Shown in pieces: positions 1-6,750 of a stretch of 15,140 nt of DNA; within the stretch, counting starts at the first letter, position 1, and every line of letters starts with the position of its first letter. Source of the stretch: Nitrospirota bacterium. Lineage in GTDB: Bacteria; Nitrospirota; Thermodesulfovibrionia; JACRGW01. Under the pieces are notes generated by a model. The model searched no databases, was not told the origin of the DNA, and worked only from the letters and a program-made list of their open reading frames with translations. A program made the position numbers and the translations under genes. The stretch is taken from positions 1-15,140 of the forward strand of contig JACRGW010000182.1 in NCBI GenBank assembly GCA_016212195.1. Direction: 5' to 3'.

Positions 1-1427
1 TACTTCTTTTCTTTTTTATTCAGGACAAGATATTTTTTTTAAGGAAGAGGTTCTGGTTATTCGTCCTTTTCTTTGCTATAGGTTCTCTCCCCCTTATCCA
101 TTACAATATAAACCATGACTTCGATACCTTTATGGTGGCAAGGGGTATCGGACTTGGCAGGGCGATTTTTAATATACCTATGCTATTCAGAGATGTTATA
201 CCCCAGCTTCTTGGTATAAGGATTCCACTCTATGGAGATAACTGGAATACCCTTTCACTTCCTGAGTACTGGGGACTTATACTCGGGGCGGTATATATCA
301 TCACCTTTTTATACATAATCATAACGAGATGGAAGAATATCCCTGGCTTTCTAACATTTTCATTGAAAAGGATAGGTCCAACGGAGATGCTCCTTGCCTT
401 TATTGTTATAAGCATCTTTATCTTCATAAGGAGTGAGAGGGCGAATAACTGGGCAGTGAGGTATATCCTCCCTATCTTTTCAGTGGTTCCTGTACTTCTT
501 TCTTTGGCGATCTACGAGATAGGTAAGAGATATAAAACCGTTGGTGGTGTGATACTCGGAATTGTCCTGATTATTCAGCTTTATGGAAATGGTCGGGTTT
601 ATGCTGTATGGGGTATCCCTGAAATAGTGGATAAGACACTCGATCTCCCTGATGACCGTGAGTTGGTCTCCTTTCTTGATACAAAGGGTATAACGAGGGC
701 CTATGCCCATTACTGGATATCATACAGGATGACCTATGAGACAGGTGAGAGGATAATATGCGCCCAGCCCTACGATGAGAGGTTTGCCGGGAGATTCAAG
801 CCGAGGTATATCGATGAGGTTGCCTCTTCGGAGAATATCGCCTATATCTTACATGATAGACTTGGTGTTCCTCCACATGAATTTGAAAAGTCCTTAAAAA
901 AAATAGGTGGAAACTATAAGAAGGAAGTAATGAAGTCATTTACGGTTTTCTACCAATTCAGACCTCCCTTTGTGGAAATACCGAAGGAAGACTGGAGAGT
1001 GACATCAAACTATAACCCACGAGATGCCTCTTTAGCCATCGATGGAAGTATAGGAACAAGATGGGGGAGCGGTCATCCCCGGGTAAAAGGAATGAGCTTC
1101 GAGATAGAGACTCCGAGGGCCTATCTTTTAAGTAAGATAGAGATAAGGCTCGGAAGATTCACAATGGATTATCCCGAGACCATCGAATTAGAAATCTCTG
1201 AGGACAGAGAAAGATGGAAGAATGTTGTCTTTACAACCCATATGGAAGATATCCTGAGATGGGAAAGGGGACAGCCCAGATATTTCTTCGGACATGAGGC
1301 GGTTATACTCTATTATCTCTTTGAACCTGTAATGGCGAGATTTGTACGCCTTATCCAGACAGGGTCACACCCTGTCTTTGACTGGTCGATACCTGAAATA
1401 TCACTTTACAGTCCTGCAGGAGGGTAG
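1..1427 (+). CDS. Membrane glycosyltransferase (GT39/ArnT-like), C-terminal part with discoidin-like domain; 5' truncated
   Basis: The reading frame is open to the left edge (first full codon at position 3), so the gene begins outside the window; the ATG at 132 is internal. The visible part has several hydrophobic segments (about nt 3-110, 270-330, 385-430, 465-590), and a segment starting RYILPIFSVVPVLLSLAI resembles the late membrane helices of polyprenol-phosphate-sugar-dependent glycosyltransferases (GT39/PMT/ArnT type). From about nt 990 to 1420 the protein becomes soluble and reads like an F5/8 type C (discoidin) fold: NPRDASLAIDGSIGTRW, then KIEIRLG, ETIELEISEDRERW and a final ARFVRLIQTG strand. 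The family as a whole transfers sugar from a polyprenyl phosphate on the outer face of the inner membrane; the discoidin part may bind glycans. The neighbouring GT2 gene, 4 nt downstream, could supply the lipid-linked sugar. The catalytic N-terminal loops are outside the window, so acceptor and donor are unknown. Confidence 0.72.
   Translation, partial: LLFFFIQDKIFFLRKRFWLFVLFFAIGSLPLIHYNINHDFDTFMVARGIGLGRAIFNIPMLFRDVIPQLLGIRIPLYGDNWNTLSLPEYWGLILGAVYIITFLYIIITRWKNIPGFLTFSLKRIGPTEMLLAFIVISIFIFIRSERANNWAVRYILPIFSVVPVLLSLAIYEIGKRYKTVGGVILGIVLIIQLYGNGRVYAVWGIPEIVDKTLDLPDDRELVSFLDTKGITRAYAHYWISYRMTYETGERIICAQPYDERFAGRFKPRYIDEVASSENIAYILHDRLGVPPHEFEKSLKKIGGNYKKEVMKSFTVFYQFRPPFVEIPKEDWRVTSNYNPRDASLAIDGSIGTRWGSGHPRVKGMSFEIETPRAYLLSKIEIRLGRFTMDYPETIELEISEDRERWKNVVFTTHMEDILRWERGQPRYFFGHEAVILYYLFEPVMARFVRLIQTGSHPVFDWSIPEISLYSPAGG
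1418..1424 (+). promoter_or_regulatory. Ribosome binding site that fixes a TTG start
   Basis: A near-perfect Shine-Dalgarno AGGAGGG lies over the last codons of the upstream gene, 7 nt before TTG at 1432. It supports TTG 1432 as the start of the GT2 gene rather than the in-frame ATG at 1342, which would overlap the upstream discoidin domain by 86 nt and add 30 residues with no family resemblance. Confidence 0.75.
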
Positions 1428-1431
1428 TTTA

Positions 1432-2166
1432 TTGAGGGCATCCATAATCCTGCCAACATACAATGAGAGATCGAATATAGGCGCTCTCATAAGAGAGATA
1501 CTTGAAAAGGTGAATCCTGCAGAGGTCATTGTGGTTGATGATGACTCACCTGACAGGACCTGGGAGGTTGTAAAGAATTTCGATGATCCGAGGGTGAGGC
1601 TTATTAGGAGGACTGATGAAAGGGGTTTGACTTCTGCAATAAAGGCAGGAATATCTGCCTCTACAGGAGATGTGGTTGTATGGATGGACTGTGATTTTTC
1701 GATGCCTCCATCGGTTATACCAGAATTACTCAAGGCAGTTGAGGAATATGATATTGCGATAGGTTCAAGATATGTAGATGGTGCAAAAGATGACAGGGAG
1801 TCCTTAAGGGAAAGGGCAGGAAGCTGGATAATCAATCGTCTCACAAAATTTATTCTTGATCCTTCCATAAATGATTATACAAGCGGTTTTGTTGCAGCAA
1901 GAAAGAAGGTTTTCAGTCCTGACTCTGAAACTTTTCCAGGGGTACACCTGAAGGGAGATTATGGAGAGTATTGTATTGATCTACTTTATAGTGCAAAAAG
2001 GAAGGGCTTTACCATAAGAGAAATACCATATATATGTATCACGAGAAGACACGGTGAATCAAAAACCGCAACCAATATCTTCAAATACCTCAAGCGCGGG
2101 ATGGGTTATATCTCTATTGTATTGAGATTAAGATTTCCACAATCTTTATTTCCCCTTGATAGATAA
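1432..2166 (+). CDS. Polyprenol-phosphate mannosyltransferase-like glycosyltransferase (GT2, DPM1 type)
   Basis: From the TTG start the protein has 244 residues, the usual size of soluble DPM1-type enzymes that move a mannosyl (or related) unit from GDP-sugar to a polyprenyl phosphate on the cytoplasmic face of the membrane. It opens with the GT-A signature ASIILPTYNE, then VVDDDSPDRTWEV (about residues 34-46), the metal- and nucleotide-binding DCD (86-88), IAIGSRYVDGA (about 109-119) and DYTSGFVAARKKVF in the C-terminal half. No C-terminal membrane anchor is visible, unlike the two-helix or GtrA-fused versions. The gene starts 4 nt after the preceding membrane glycosyltransferase, so the two are probably co-transcribed and may form a donor-maker and donor-user pair. 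Sugar specificity (mannose, glucose, other) cannot be read from the sequence. Confidence 0.85.
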   Translation: MRASIILPTYNERSNIGALIREILEKVNPAEVIVVDDDSPDRTWEVVKNFDDPRVRLIRRTDERGLTSAIKAGISASTGDVVVWMDCDFSMPPSVIPELLKAVEEYDIAIGSRYVDGAKDDRESLRERAGSWIINRLTKFILDPSINDYTSGFVAARKKVFSPDSETFPGVHLKGDYGEYCIDLLYSAKRKGFTIREIPYICITRRHGESKTATNIFKYLKRGMGYISIVLRLRFPQSLFPLDR

Positions 2167-2211
2167 GGAATTTTATGTTATTTTTGGTTCTAATTTTATT
2201 TCAGGATCAAC

Positions 2212-4725
2212 ATGTCAGAGAGGTACGACCCAAAGAAGATAGAAGAGAAATGGCAGGGATACTGGCAGGAAAGGGGCATCTTTGAAGTCAAGGAAGACCC
2301 TTCTATTCCGAAGTATTACTGCCTCGAGATGTTTCCATATCCATCGGGGAATATCCATATGGGCCATGTCAGGACTTATGCTATAGGTGATGTGATCGCC
2401 CGCTATAAAAGGATGAAGGGCTTTAATGTTCTCCATCCCATGGGCTGGGATGCCTTCGGAATGCCAGCAGAGAATGCGGCTATAGAGCATGGTGTTCATC
2501 CTGCCAACTGGACAGATAGGAATATAGCGAGTATGAAAAACCAGATTAAAGGTCTTGGCTTTTCCTATGACTGGAAGAGAGAGATAAATACATCCGCCCC
2601 TGATTATTACAGGTGGAACCAGTGGATATTTATAAAGATGTTCAAGAAGGGGCTGGCTTACAAAAGGAGGTCCTCCGTTAACTGGTGTGGTTCCTGCGAG
2701 ACAGTCCTTGCGAACGAACAGGTTAACGATGGAAGGTGCTGGAGGTGCGAAACCGAGGTAATACAGAAAGAGCTTGAACAGTGGTTCTTTAAAATTACCG
2801 ATTATGCCGAAGAACTCTTAAGAGACTGCGATCAACTGACCGGATGGCCTGAAAAAGTACTCACAATGCAGAAAAACTGGATAGGAAAGAGTGAAGGTGT
2901 TGAGATTGATTTTCAGATTAAGGGCTCAGAGAAGAAACTCAGGATATTTACAACAAGACAGGATACCCTATACGGTGTTACCTTTATGAGCCTTGCACCG
3001 GAACATCCGATCGTTTCTGAACTCGTAAAAGAAACACCCTGTGAGAAAGAGGTAATGAACTTTATAGAAAGGGCAAAAAGGCAGGGAATCCTCCTCAGGA
3101 CATCAGCCGAGATTGAGAAAGAGGGGATATTTACAGGTACCTATGTAATAAATCCATTAAACGGAGATGAGGTTCCGATATGGGTAGCAAATTTTGTCCT
3201 TATGGAGTATGGTACAGGGGCGGTTATGGCAGTCCCAGCACACGATCAGAGGGATTTCGAGTTTGCAAAGAAGTATGGGCTGCCTATTCGGGTAGTGATA
3301 GTACAGGATAATCCCCCTTTATCCCCCTTTAATAACGGGGGACCGCGGGGGATTATAGGAAAGGGGGGTGAGGGGGGATTTGAGGGTGCCTATGAAGGTG
3401 AAGGTATCATGGTAGACTCAGGACCCTTTACAGGACTCAGGACAGAGGAAGGTAAAAAAAGGATTGCCTCCTTTATCGAGAAAGAGGGCTTTGGTGAAAA
3501 GAAGGTCAATTACCGCCTGAGGGACTGGGGGATTTCGAGACAGAGATATTGGGGTACTCCAATCCCTATCCTTTACTGTGATAGATGTGGAGTTGTCCCT
3601 GTGCCTGAGAATGAACTTCCTGTAATCCTTCCTATGGATGTTGAGATTACAGGAAAGGGTGGGTCCCCATTAGCAAGAATAGAATCCTTCCTTAGGGCAT
3701 CATGCCCGAAGTGTAAAGGCGCTGCAAGGAGGGAGACGGATACAATGGATACCTTCGTTGATTCGTCATGGTATTTTATAGCTTATTGTTTTGACAAGGG
3801 CAATATTGATTTTAAATCAGCAATCAGTTATTGGATGCCAGTTAATCAGTATATAGGGGGGATAGAGCATGCAGTACTTCACCTCCTTTATGCCCGTTTT
3901 TTTACAAAGGTTATGAGGGACCTCGGACTAATAAAGATAGATGAGCCATTCACAGACCTTCTTACGCAGGGGATGGTGATAAAGGATGGTGCAAAGATGT
4001 CTAAATCTAAGGGTAATGTGGTTGACCCCAATTATCTGGTCGAGACATATGGTGCAGATACTGCGAGGCTCTTTTCCCTCTTTGCTGCACCACCTGAGAA
4101 AGACCTTGAATGGTCAGACCAGGGTGTAGAAGGTGCTTACAGGTTTTTAGGTAAGCTCTGGGGTCTGGTATCGAAATATAAAGAGAGGATAGATGATTTA
4201 GATGGAGGGATAGAATTCAAAGAGTTAGAAGGAAAGGGTAAGTCCCTTTACAGGAAGATACATCAGACCATTAAGAAGGTTACAAACGATATAGAGAGGG
4301 ATTTCCATTTTAATACAGCCCTTGCTTCACTTATGGAATTGGTAAATGTCATGAATTCTTTTGAACCTGAGAGTGATACCGACCTGAGGGTATTCAGGAA
4401 TGCTATCGAGACGACACTTATACTGCTTTCTCCTTTTGCCCCGCATATCTCAGAAGAACTCTGGCATGCCCTTGGTCATGGGGAATCGATAGCATTAACA
4501 AAATGGCCTTCTTTTGACGAGGAGGCTATAAAGGAAGATGAGGTGCTCGTTGTAATACAAGTTTGTGGTAAACTAAGGGGTAAGATCTATCTCCCTGCTA
4601 ACTCCGATGACAGGCTTATTAAGGAATCAGCGCTAAAGGAGAGGAAGATAGCAGAACTGATAAGGGGCAAAGAGATAAAGAAGATCATCGTGGTAAAAAA
4701 TAAACTGGTGAATATAGTTATATGA
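2212..4725 (+). CDS. leuS: Leucyl-tRNA synthetase
   Basis: This class I synthetase of 837 residues charges tRNA-Leu in the cytoplasm. In order: the HIGH-type motif HMGH at 49-52; a zinc knuckle with Cys 159, 162, 176 and 179; the CP1 editing domain with the Thr-rich strand TTRQDTLYG (from about 247) and GTGAVMAVPAHDQRD (334-348), which holds the conserved editing Asp 345; the KMSKS loop at 595-599; an anticodon-binding helical domain; and a C-terminal domain ending in KKIIVVKNKLVNIVI. The start ATG has an AGGA Shine-Dalgarno at 2203-2206. One feature is odd: residues about 367-390, right after the editing active-site segment, are encoded by a C/G-rich palindromic repeat and read NPPLSPFNNGGPRGI followed by GKGGEGGF. 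Other bacterial LeuRS, as I recall them, have a shorter loop here. Catalytic and editing motifs are intact, so the enzyme should be functional. Its stop overlaps the lptE start. Confidence 0.98.
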   Translation: MSERYDPKKIEEKWQGYWQERGIFEVKEDPSIPKYYCLEMFPYPSGNIHMGHVRTYAIGDVIARYKRMKGFNVLHPMGWDAFGMPAENAAIEHGVHPANWTDRNIASMKNQIKGLGFSYDWKREINTSAPDYYRWNQWIFIKMFKKGLAYKRRSSVNWCGSCETVLANEQVNDGRCWRCETEVIQKELEQWFFKITDYAEELLRDCDQLTGWPEKVLTMQKNWIGKSEGVEIDFQIKGSEKKLRIFTTRQDTLYGVTFMSLAPEHPIVSELVKETPCEKEVMNFIERAKRQGILLRTSAEIEKEGIFTGTYVINPLNGDEVPIWVANFVLMEYGTGAVMAVPAHDQRDFEFAKKYGLPIRVVIVQDNPPLSPFNNGGPRGIIGKGGEGGFEGAYEGEGIMVDSGPFTGLRTEEGKKRIASFIEKEGFGEKKVNYRLRDWGISRQRYWGTPIPILYCDRCGVVPVPENELPVILPMDVEITGKGGSPLARIESFLRASCPKCKGAARRETDTMDTFVDSSWYFIAYCFDKGNIDFKSAISYWMPVNQYIGGIEHAVLHLLYARFFTKVMRDLGLIKIDEPFTDLLTQGMVIKDGAKMSKSKGNVVDPNYLVETYGADTARLFSLFAAPPEKDLEWSDQGVEGAYRFLGKLWGLVSKYKERIDDLDGGIEFKELEGKGKSLYRKIHQTIKKVTNDIERDFHFNTALASLMELVNVMNSFEPESDTDLRVFRNAIETTLILLSPFAPHISEELWHALGHGESIALTKWPSFDEEAIKEDEVLVVIQVCGKLRGKIYLPANSDDRLIKESALKERKIAELIRGKEIKKIIVVKNKLVNIVI
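3310..3382 (+). repeat. Palindromic C/G-rich repeat inserted in frame in leuS
   Basis: The left arm has two C5 runs (3313-3317 and 3323-3327, each followed by TTT). It can pair either with a middle arm at about 3337-3354 (two G5 runs) or with the right arm at 3360-3381 (two G6 runs separated by TGA). The right arm, 3360-3383, is identical over 24 nt to 13466-13489 downstream of aroF. The insertion is a multiple of three with no stop, adding about 24 Gly/Pro-rich residues to the LeuRS editing domain. It looks like one complete repeat unit followed by half of a second one. Confidence 0.85.
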
Positions 4726-5273
4726 AAAGGTTCACTGTTCACTGTTCACTGTATTTTGTCAGCAGTATACTGGCTACTGTTCTACTGTCTACTGTTCTTA
4801 TGGGTTGCGGTTACCATTTCATTGGTAGCGGGTCTGCCCTTCCAGAACATATCAAGAAAGTGGGGATCCCATTGGCTGTTAACAGGACACCCGAGCCAGG
4901 ACTGGAAGATATCCTTGCAAAGGCACTGATAGAGGAGTTCAAGAAGGATGGAAGGCTCAAAGTGGTTTCGACTGAAGAGGCGGATACAATTCTCCATAGT
5001 GTTGTGGTCTCTTTCCAGACAGTTCCACTTTCCTTCGATAATAAAGGATTAGTTACGGTATACAGGGTTGTTATGAAGGTAGATTTCAAACTTGAAGACA
5101 TAAGAGATAAGAAGATTATCTGGGAAGAGAGGGAGATGGAGAGTACCCTTAAATCCGATTACAAGCCTTCAAATGACTTAGCCGTAACGAGGACTTTAAA
5201 GGATGAGGCTATAAGAAAGACCTGCAGGGATATTTCCCTGGATGTTATCAGTAGAATCCATGAGGGCTTCTAA
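4722..5273 (+). CDS. lptE: LPS-assembly lipoprotein LptE
   Basis: The protein has 183 residues and starts with a lipoprotein signal peptide: MKRF, a hydrophobic stretch, then the lipobox VLMGC with the lipidated Cys at 29, directly followed by GYHF, the usual mature start of LptE. The body (GSGSALPEHIKKVGIPL, then EPGLEDILAKALIEEF) is typical of LptE, which plugs the LptD barrel and helps insert lipopolysaccharide in the outer membrane. The ATG overlaps the leuS stop as ATGA and has no clear Shine-Dalgarno, so translation is probably coupled to leuS. The position between leuS and holA is a common arrangement in Gram-negative bacteria. The signal peptide is encoded largely by heptameric tandem repeats, which is unusual. 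Length and lipobox fit the family; identity rests on these plus context. Confidence 0.9.
   Translation: MKRFTVHCSLYFVSSILATVLLSTVLMGCGYHFIGSGSALPEHIKKVGIPLAVNRTPEPGLEDILAKALIEEFKKDGRLKVVSTEEADTILHSVVVSFQTVPLSFDNKGLVTVYRVVMKVDFKLEDIRDKKIIWEEREMESTLKSDYKPSNDLAVTRTLKDEAIRKTCRDISLDVISRIHEGF
4730..4796 (+). repeat. Heptameric tandem repeats within the lptE signal-peptide region
   Basis: Three exact copies of GTTCACT lie at 4730-4750. A second cluster has CTACTGT at 4774-4780, 4782-4788 and 4789-4795. They encode residues about 3-9 (FTVHCSL, exactly three heptamers read as seven codons) and 18-25 of the LptE signal peptide. The heptamer length recalls the short tandemly repeated repetitive sequences described in filamentous cyanobacteria, but no relationship is shown here. 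Confidence 0.8.
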
Positions 5274-5276
5274 ATC

Positions 5277-6305
5277 TTGAAATACAACGAACTCATAAAG
5301 GAATTAGATAAGGGGAGGTTCTCTAATATTTATCTCTTTTATGGGGTAGATAATTATCTCAGGGATGATGCCGTTAAGAGGGTGACCGATGCCGTCCTCA
5401 GTAACAGCAACAGGGATTTTAACTATGACCTACTTTATGGTTCTTCAACCACAGCAGAAGAGGTCATAGGCATTGCCCAGACTGTGCCTGTCTTTTCTCC
5501 ATGGAGGCTAATCATCGTCAAGGAAGTAGATCAATTACCTGATAAGGAATCAGAGGCACTCCTGTCCTATATTAGTAATCCTTCGCCTTCTACATGTCTT
5601 ATCTTTGCTGGAGAAAAGGCAGATATGAGGAAAAGGTTTTTTTCAACCCTTAAAGAGAAGGCGCTTGTGATCCAGTTCTATCACCTCTTTGAAGGGCAGA
5701 TAGCAGGATGGATAAAATTCAGGGCTAAGGAATTAGGTTTTAAGATCTCAGATGAGGCGATAGAGATATTGAAGGAAGAGGTTGGAAATTCTCTCGGAAC
5801 ATTAGATAATGAGATTCTGAAATTATCGATTTATGCTGCAGGAAAGGGAATTATAGAAGAAGGAGATGTCATTGAAGTCGTCGGTGATTCAAGGACCCAT
5901 ACTATCTTCAACCTTACAGAGGCTATTGGTGAGAGAAAAGTAGAAGGGGCAATAAAGATTCTTAAGAAAATCATGGATGAAGGTGAGGAACCTCCAAAGA
6001 TTCTGAATATGATAGCGAGGCAGATAAGGCTTCTTCACAGGGCGCTGGAGTTGAAGGAGGCAGGTTTTTCTCGGGACGAGATAAAGGTGAGAATAGGTAT
6101 ACTGGCAAGGTTTTTTGGCGCCTTTATGGGGCAACTCCAGAAGCATAATCTGGAGGAACTTATGAATGCATTTAAGAGATTGCAGAGGGCAGACTTAGAT
6201 TTAAAAACATCCGGGAAGGACAGGGGGAAGATCCTGGAATCACTGATTCTTGATCTGTGCAGGTCAGGGATTCCCCTGCAGGGGCAGTTCATTAGCCAGC
6301 ACTAA
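5277..6305 (+). CDS. holA: DNA polymerase III subunit delta
   Basis: The protein has 342 residues, the usual length for HolA, the clamp-loader subunit that opens the beta sliding clamp at replication sites. The N-terminal segment SNIYLFYGVDNYLRDDAVKRV and the middle SLGTLDNEILKLSIYA and AIKILKKIMDEGEEPPKILNMIARQIRLLHRA are typical of the delta family (AAA+-like fold without Walker motifs, then a helical collar domain). The start is TTG at 5277, 3 nt after the lptE stop, with GAGGG at 5262-5266 as Shine-Dalgarno. The 3' end overlaps the convergent rpsT gene by 42 nt, and the last 14 codons are shared in antisense. Product assignment is firm; the exact start is less so. Confidence 0.93.
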   Translation: MKYNELIKELDKGRFSNIYLFYGVDNYLRDDAVKRVTDAVLSNSNRDFNYDLLYGSSTTAEEVIGIAQTVPVFSPWRLIIVKEVDQLPDKESEALLSYISNPSPSTCLIFAGEKADMRKRFFSTLKEKALVIQFYHLFEGQIAGWIKFRAKELGFKISDEAIEILKEEVGNSLGTLDNEILKLSIYAAGKGIIEEGDVIEVVGDSRTHTIFNLTEAIGERKVEGAIKILKKIMDEGEEPPKILNMIARQIRLLHRALELKEAGFSRDEIKVRIGILARFFGAFMGQLQKHNLEELMNAFKRLQRADLDLKTSGKDRGKILESLILDLCRSGIPLQGQFISQH

Positions 6306-6563
6306 CCTATCGACCATTTTTGTAAGGCGGGAGATCCTTCTGGAGGATGTATTCTTATGTATCACTCCCTTTGAGGCTGCTTTGTTTAGGGCTTTGCTCA
6401 CTCCGGCAAGTGCAGTTTTAGCACTCTCTTTATCCTGGCTTGTTACAGATAGATGTACCTTTTTTATGAGGGACTTCAGCGTTGACTTAACTGCCCTGTT
6501 TCTAAGCCTCCTCCGTTCTGATTGGCGATGTCTTTTTAATGCTGAAAGACTCTTTTTAGGCAA
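6264..6563 (-). CDS. rpsT: 30S ribosomal protein S20
   Basis: The protein has 99 residues; S20 is usually about 85-95. It begins MPKKSLSALKRHRQSERRRLRNRAVKS (split here as MPKKSLSALKRHRQ then SERRRLRNRAVKS), then TLKSLIKKV, and later ALNKAASKGVIHKNTSSRRISRLTK, the highly basic helical pattern of S20, which binds the 5' domain of 16S rRNA. The start codon is TTG (complement of 6561-6563), preceded by AAGGAGG (complement of 6569-6575) at 5 nt spacing. TTG starts are well known for rpsT in enterobacteria, where start-codon choice is tied to autoregulation. It is the only gene on the - strand and its tail overlaps holA, so the two transcripts share 42 complementary nt. Confidence 0.95.
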   Translation of the reverse strand: MPKKSLSALKRHRQSERRRLRNRAVKSTLKSLIKKVHLSVTSQDKESAKTALAGVSKALNKAASKGVIHKNTSSRRISRLTKMVDRLVLANELPLQGNP

Positions 6564-6585
6564 ATCTTCCTCCTTCGAGTGAAGG

Positions 6586-6615
6586 TTTTTAACATAAAGG
6601 GATAATGGATGTCAA
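6586..6615 (-). promoter_or_regulatory. Probable sigma70-type promoter of rpsT
   Basis: On the - strand a perfect -35 box TTGACA (complement of 6610-6615) is followed after 18 nt by TAAAAA (complement of 6586-6591), a 4-of-6 match to TATAAT. Transcription would begin near 6579, giving a very short leader that already contains the Shine-Dalgarno. The position upstream of an isolated ribosomal protein gene makes it plausible. The -10 box is weak. Confidence 0.5.
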
Positions 6616-6640
6616 GGGAAAAGTAACCATAATCTGTAAT

Positions 6641-6697
6641 TGTCACCCTGAACTTGTTTCAGCATCTATGAGATTCCGAAACAAGTTCGGAATGACA
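6641..6697. repeat. Long imperfect palindrome (57 nt) in the rpsT-murJ intergenic region
   Basis: Two 27-nt arms (6641-6667 and 6671-6697) flank a 3-nt loop. The arms begin TGTCA and end TGACA, share GAACTTGTTTC / GAAACAAGTTC, and differ at only a few positions. This resembles dispersed palindromic repeats I have seen in many bacterial genomes and MAGs. There is no T-tract after it, so it is not an obvious intrinsic terminator for either divergent gene. Confidence 0.85.
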
Positions 6698-6710
6698 ACA
6701 ATTATTGGAA

Positions 6711-6740
6711 CTGGATTCCCGCCTACGCGGGAATGACCAG
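6711..6740. repeat. Short palindrome matching ATTCCC-N8-GGGAAT (dRS3-like) at the murJ 5' end
   Basis: The core at 6715-6734 is ATTCCC, 8 nt, GGGAAT, flanked by CTGG and CCAG. The pattern ATTCCC-N8-GGGAAT is the definition of the dRS3 repeat of Neisseria; identity to that family is not implied. The ATG at 6733, the first ATG of the murJ frame, lies inside this palindrome. Confidence 0.8.
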
Positions 6741-6750
6741 ATATTCGGAT

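Noticed and set aside
1342..1431. In-frame extension of the GT2 gene to ATG 1342.
   Set aside because: The extra 30 residues overlap the discoidin-like domain of the preceding gene, have no family resemblance, and a strong AGGAGGG lies 7 nt before TTG 1432.
1401..1868. A - strand open frame of 155 codons opposite the GT2 gene.
   Set aside because: The sense strand encodes a clear GT2 enzyme; the antisense product has no recognisable feature and no ribosome binding site.
2167..2211. T-box or leader regulation of leuS.
   Set aside because: The gap is only 45 nt, AT-rich, and has no specifier stem or antiterminator.
4730..4796. Direct repeats in lptE as a CRISPR array.
   Set aside because: Units are 7 nt with no spacers, and they lie within a coding sequence; there are no cas genes.
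6273..6284. CCCCTGCAGGGG palindrome near the holA/rpsT ends as a shared terminator.
   Set aside because: It has no loop, lies inside both coding sequences and has no T-tract on either strand.
6250..6582. A + strand open frame of 110 codons across rpsT.
   Set aside because: It is the antisense shadow of rpsT, whose protein sequence, Shine-Dalgarno and start are unmistakable.
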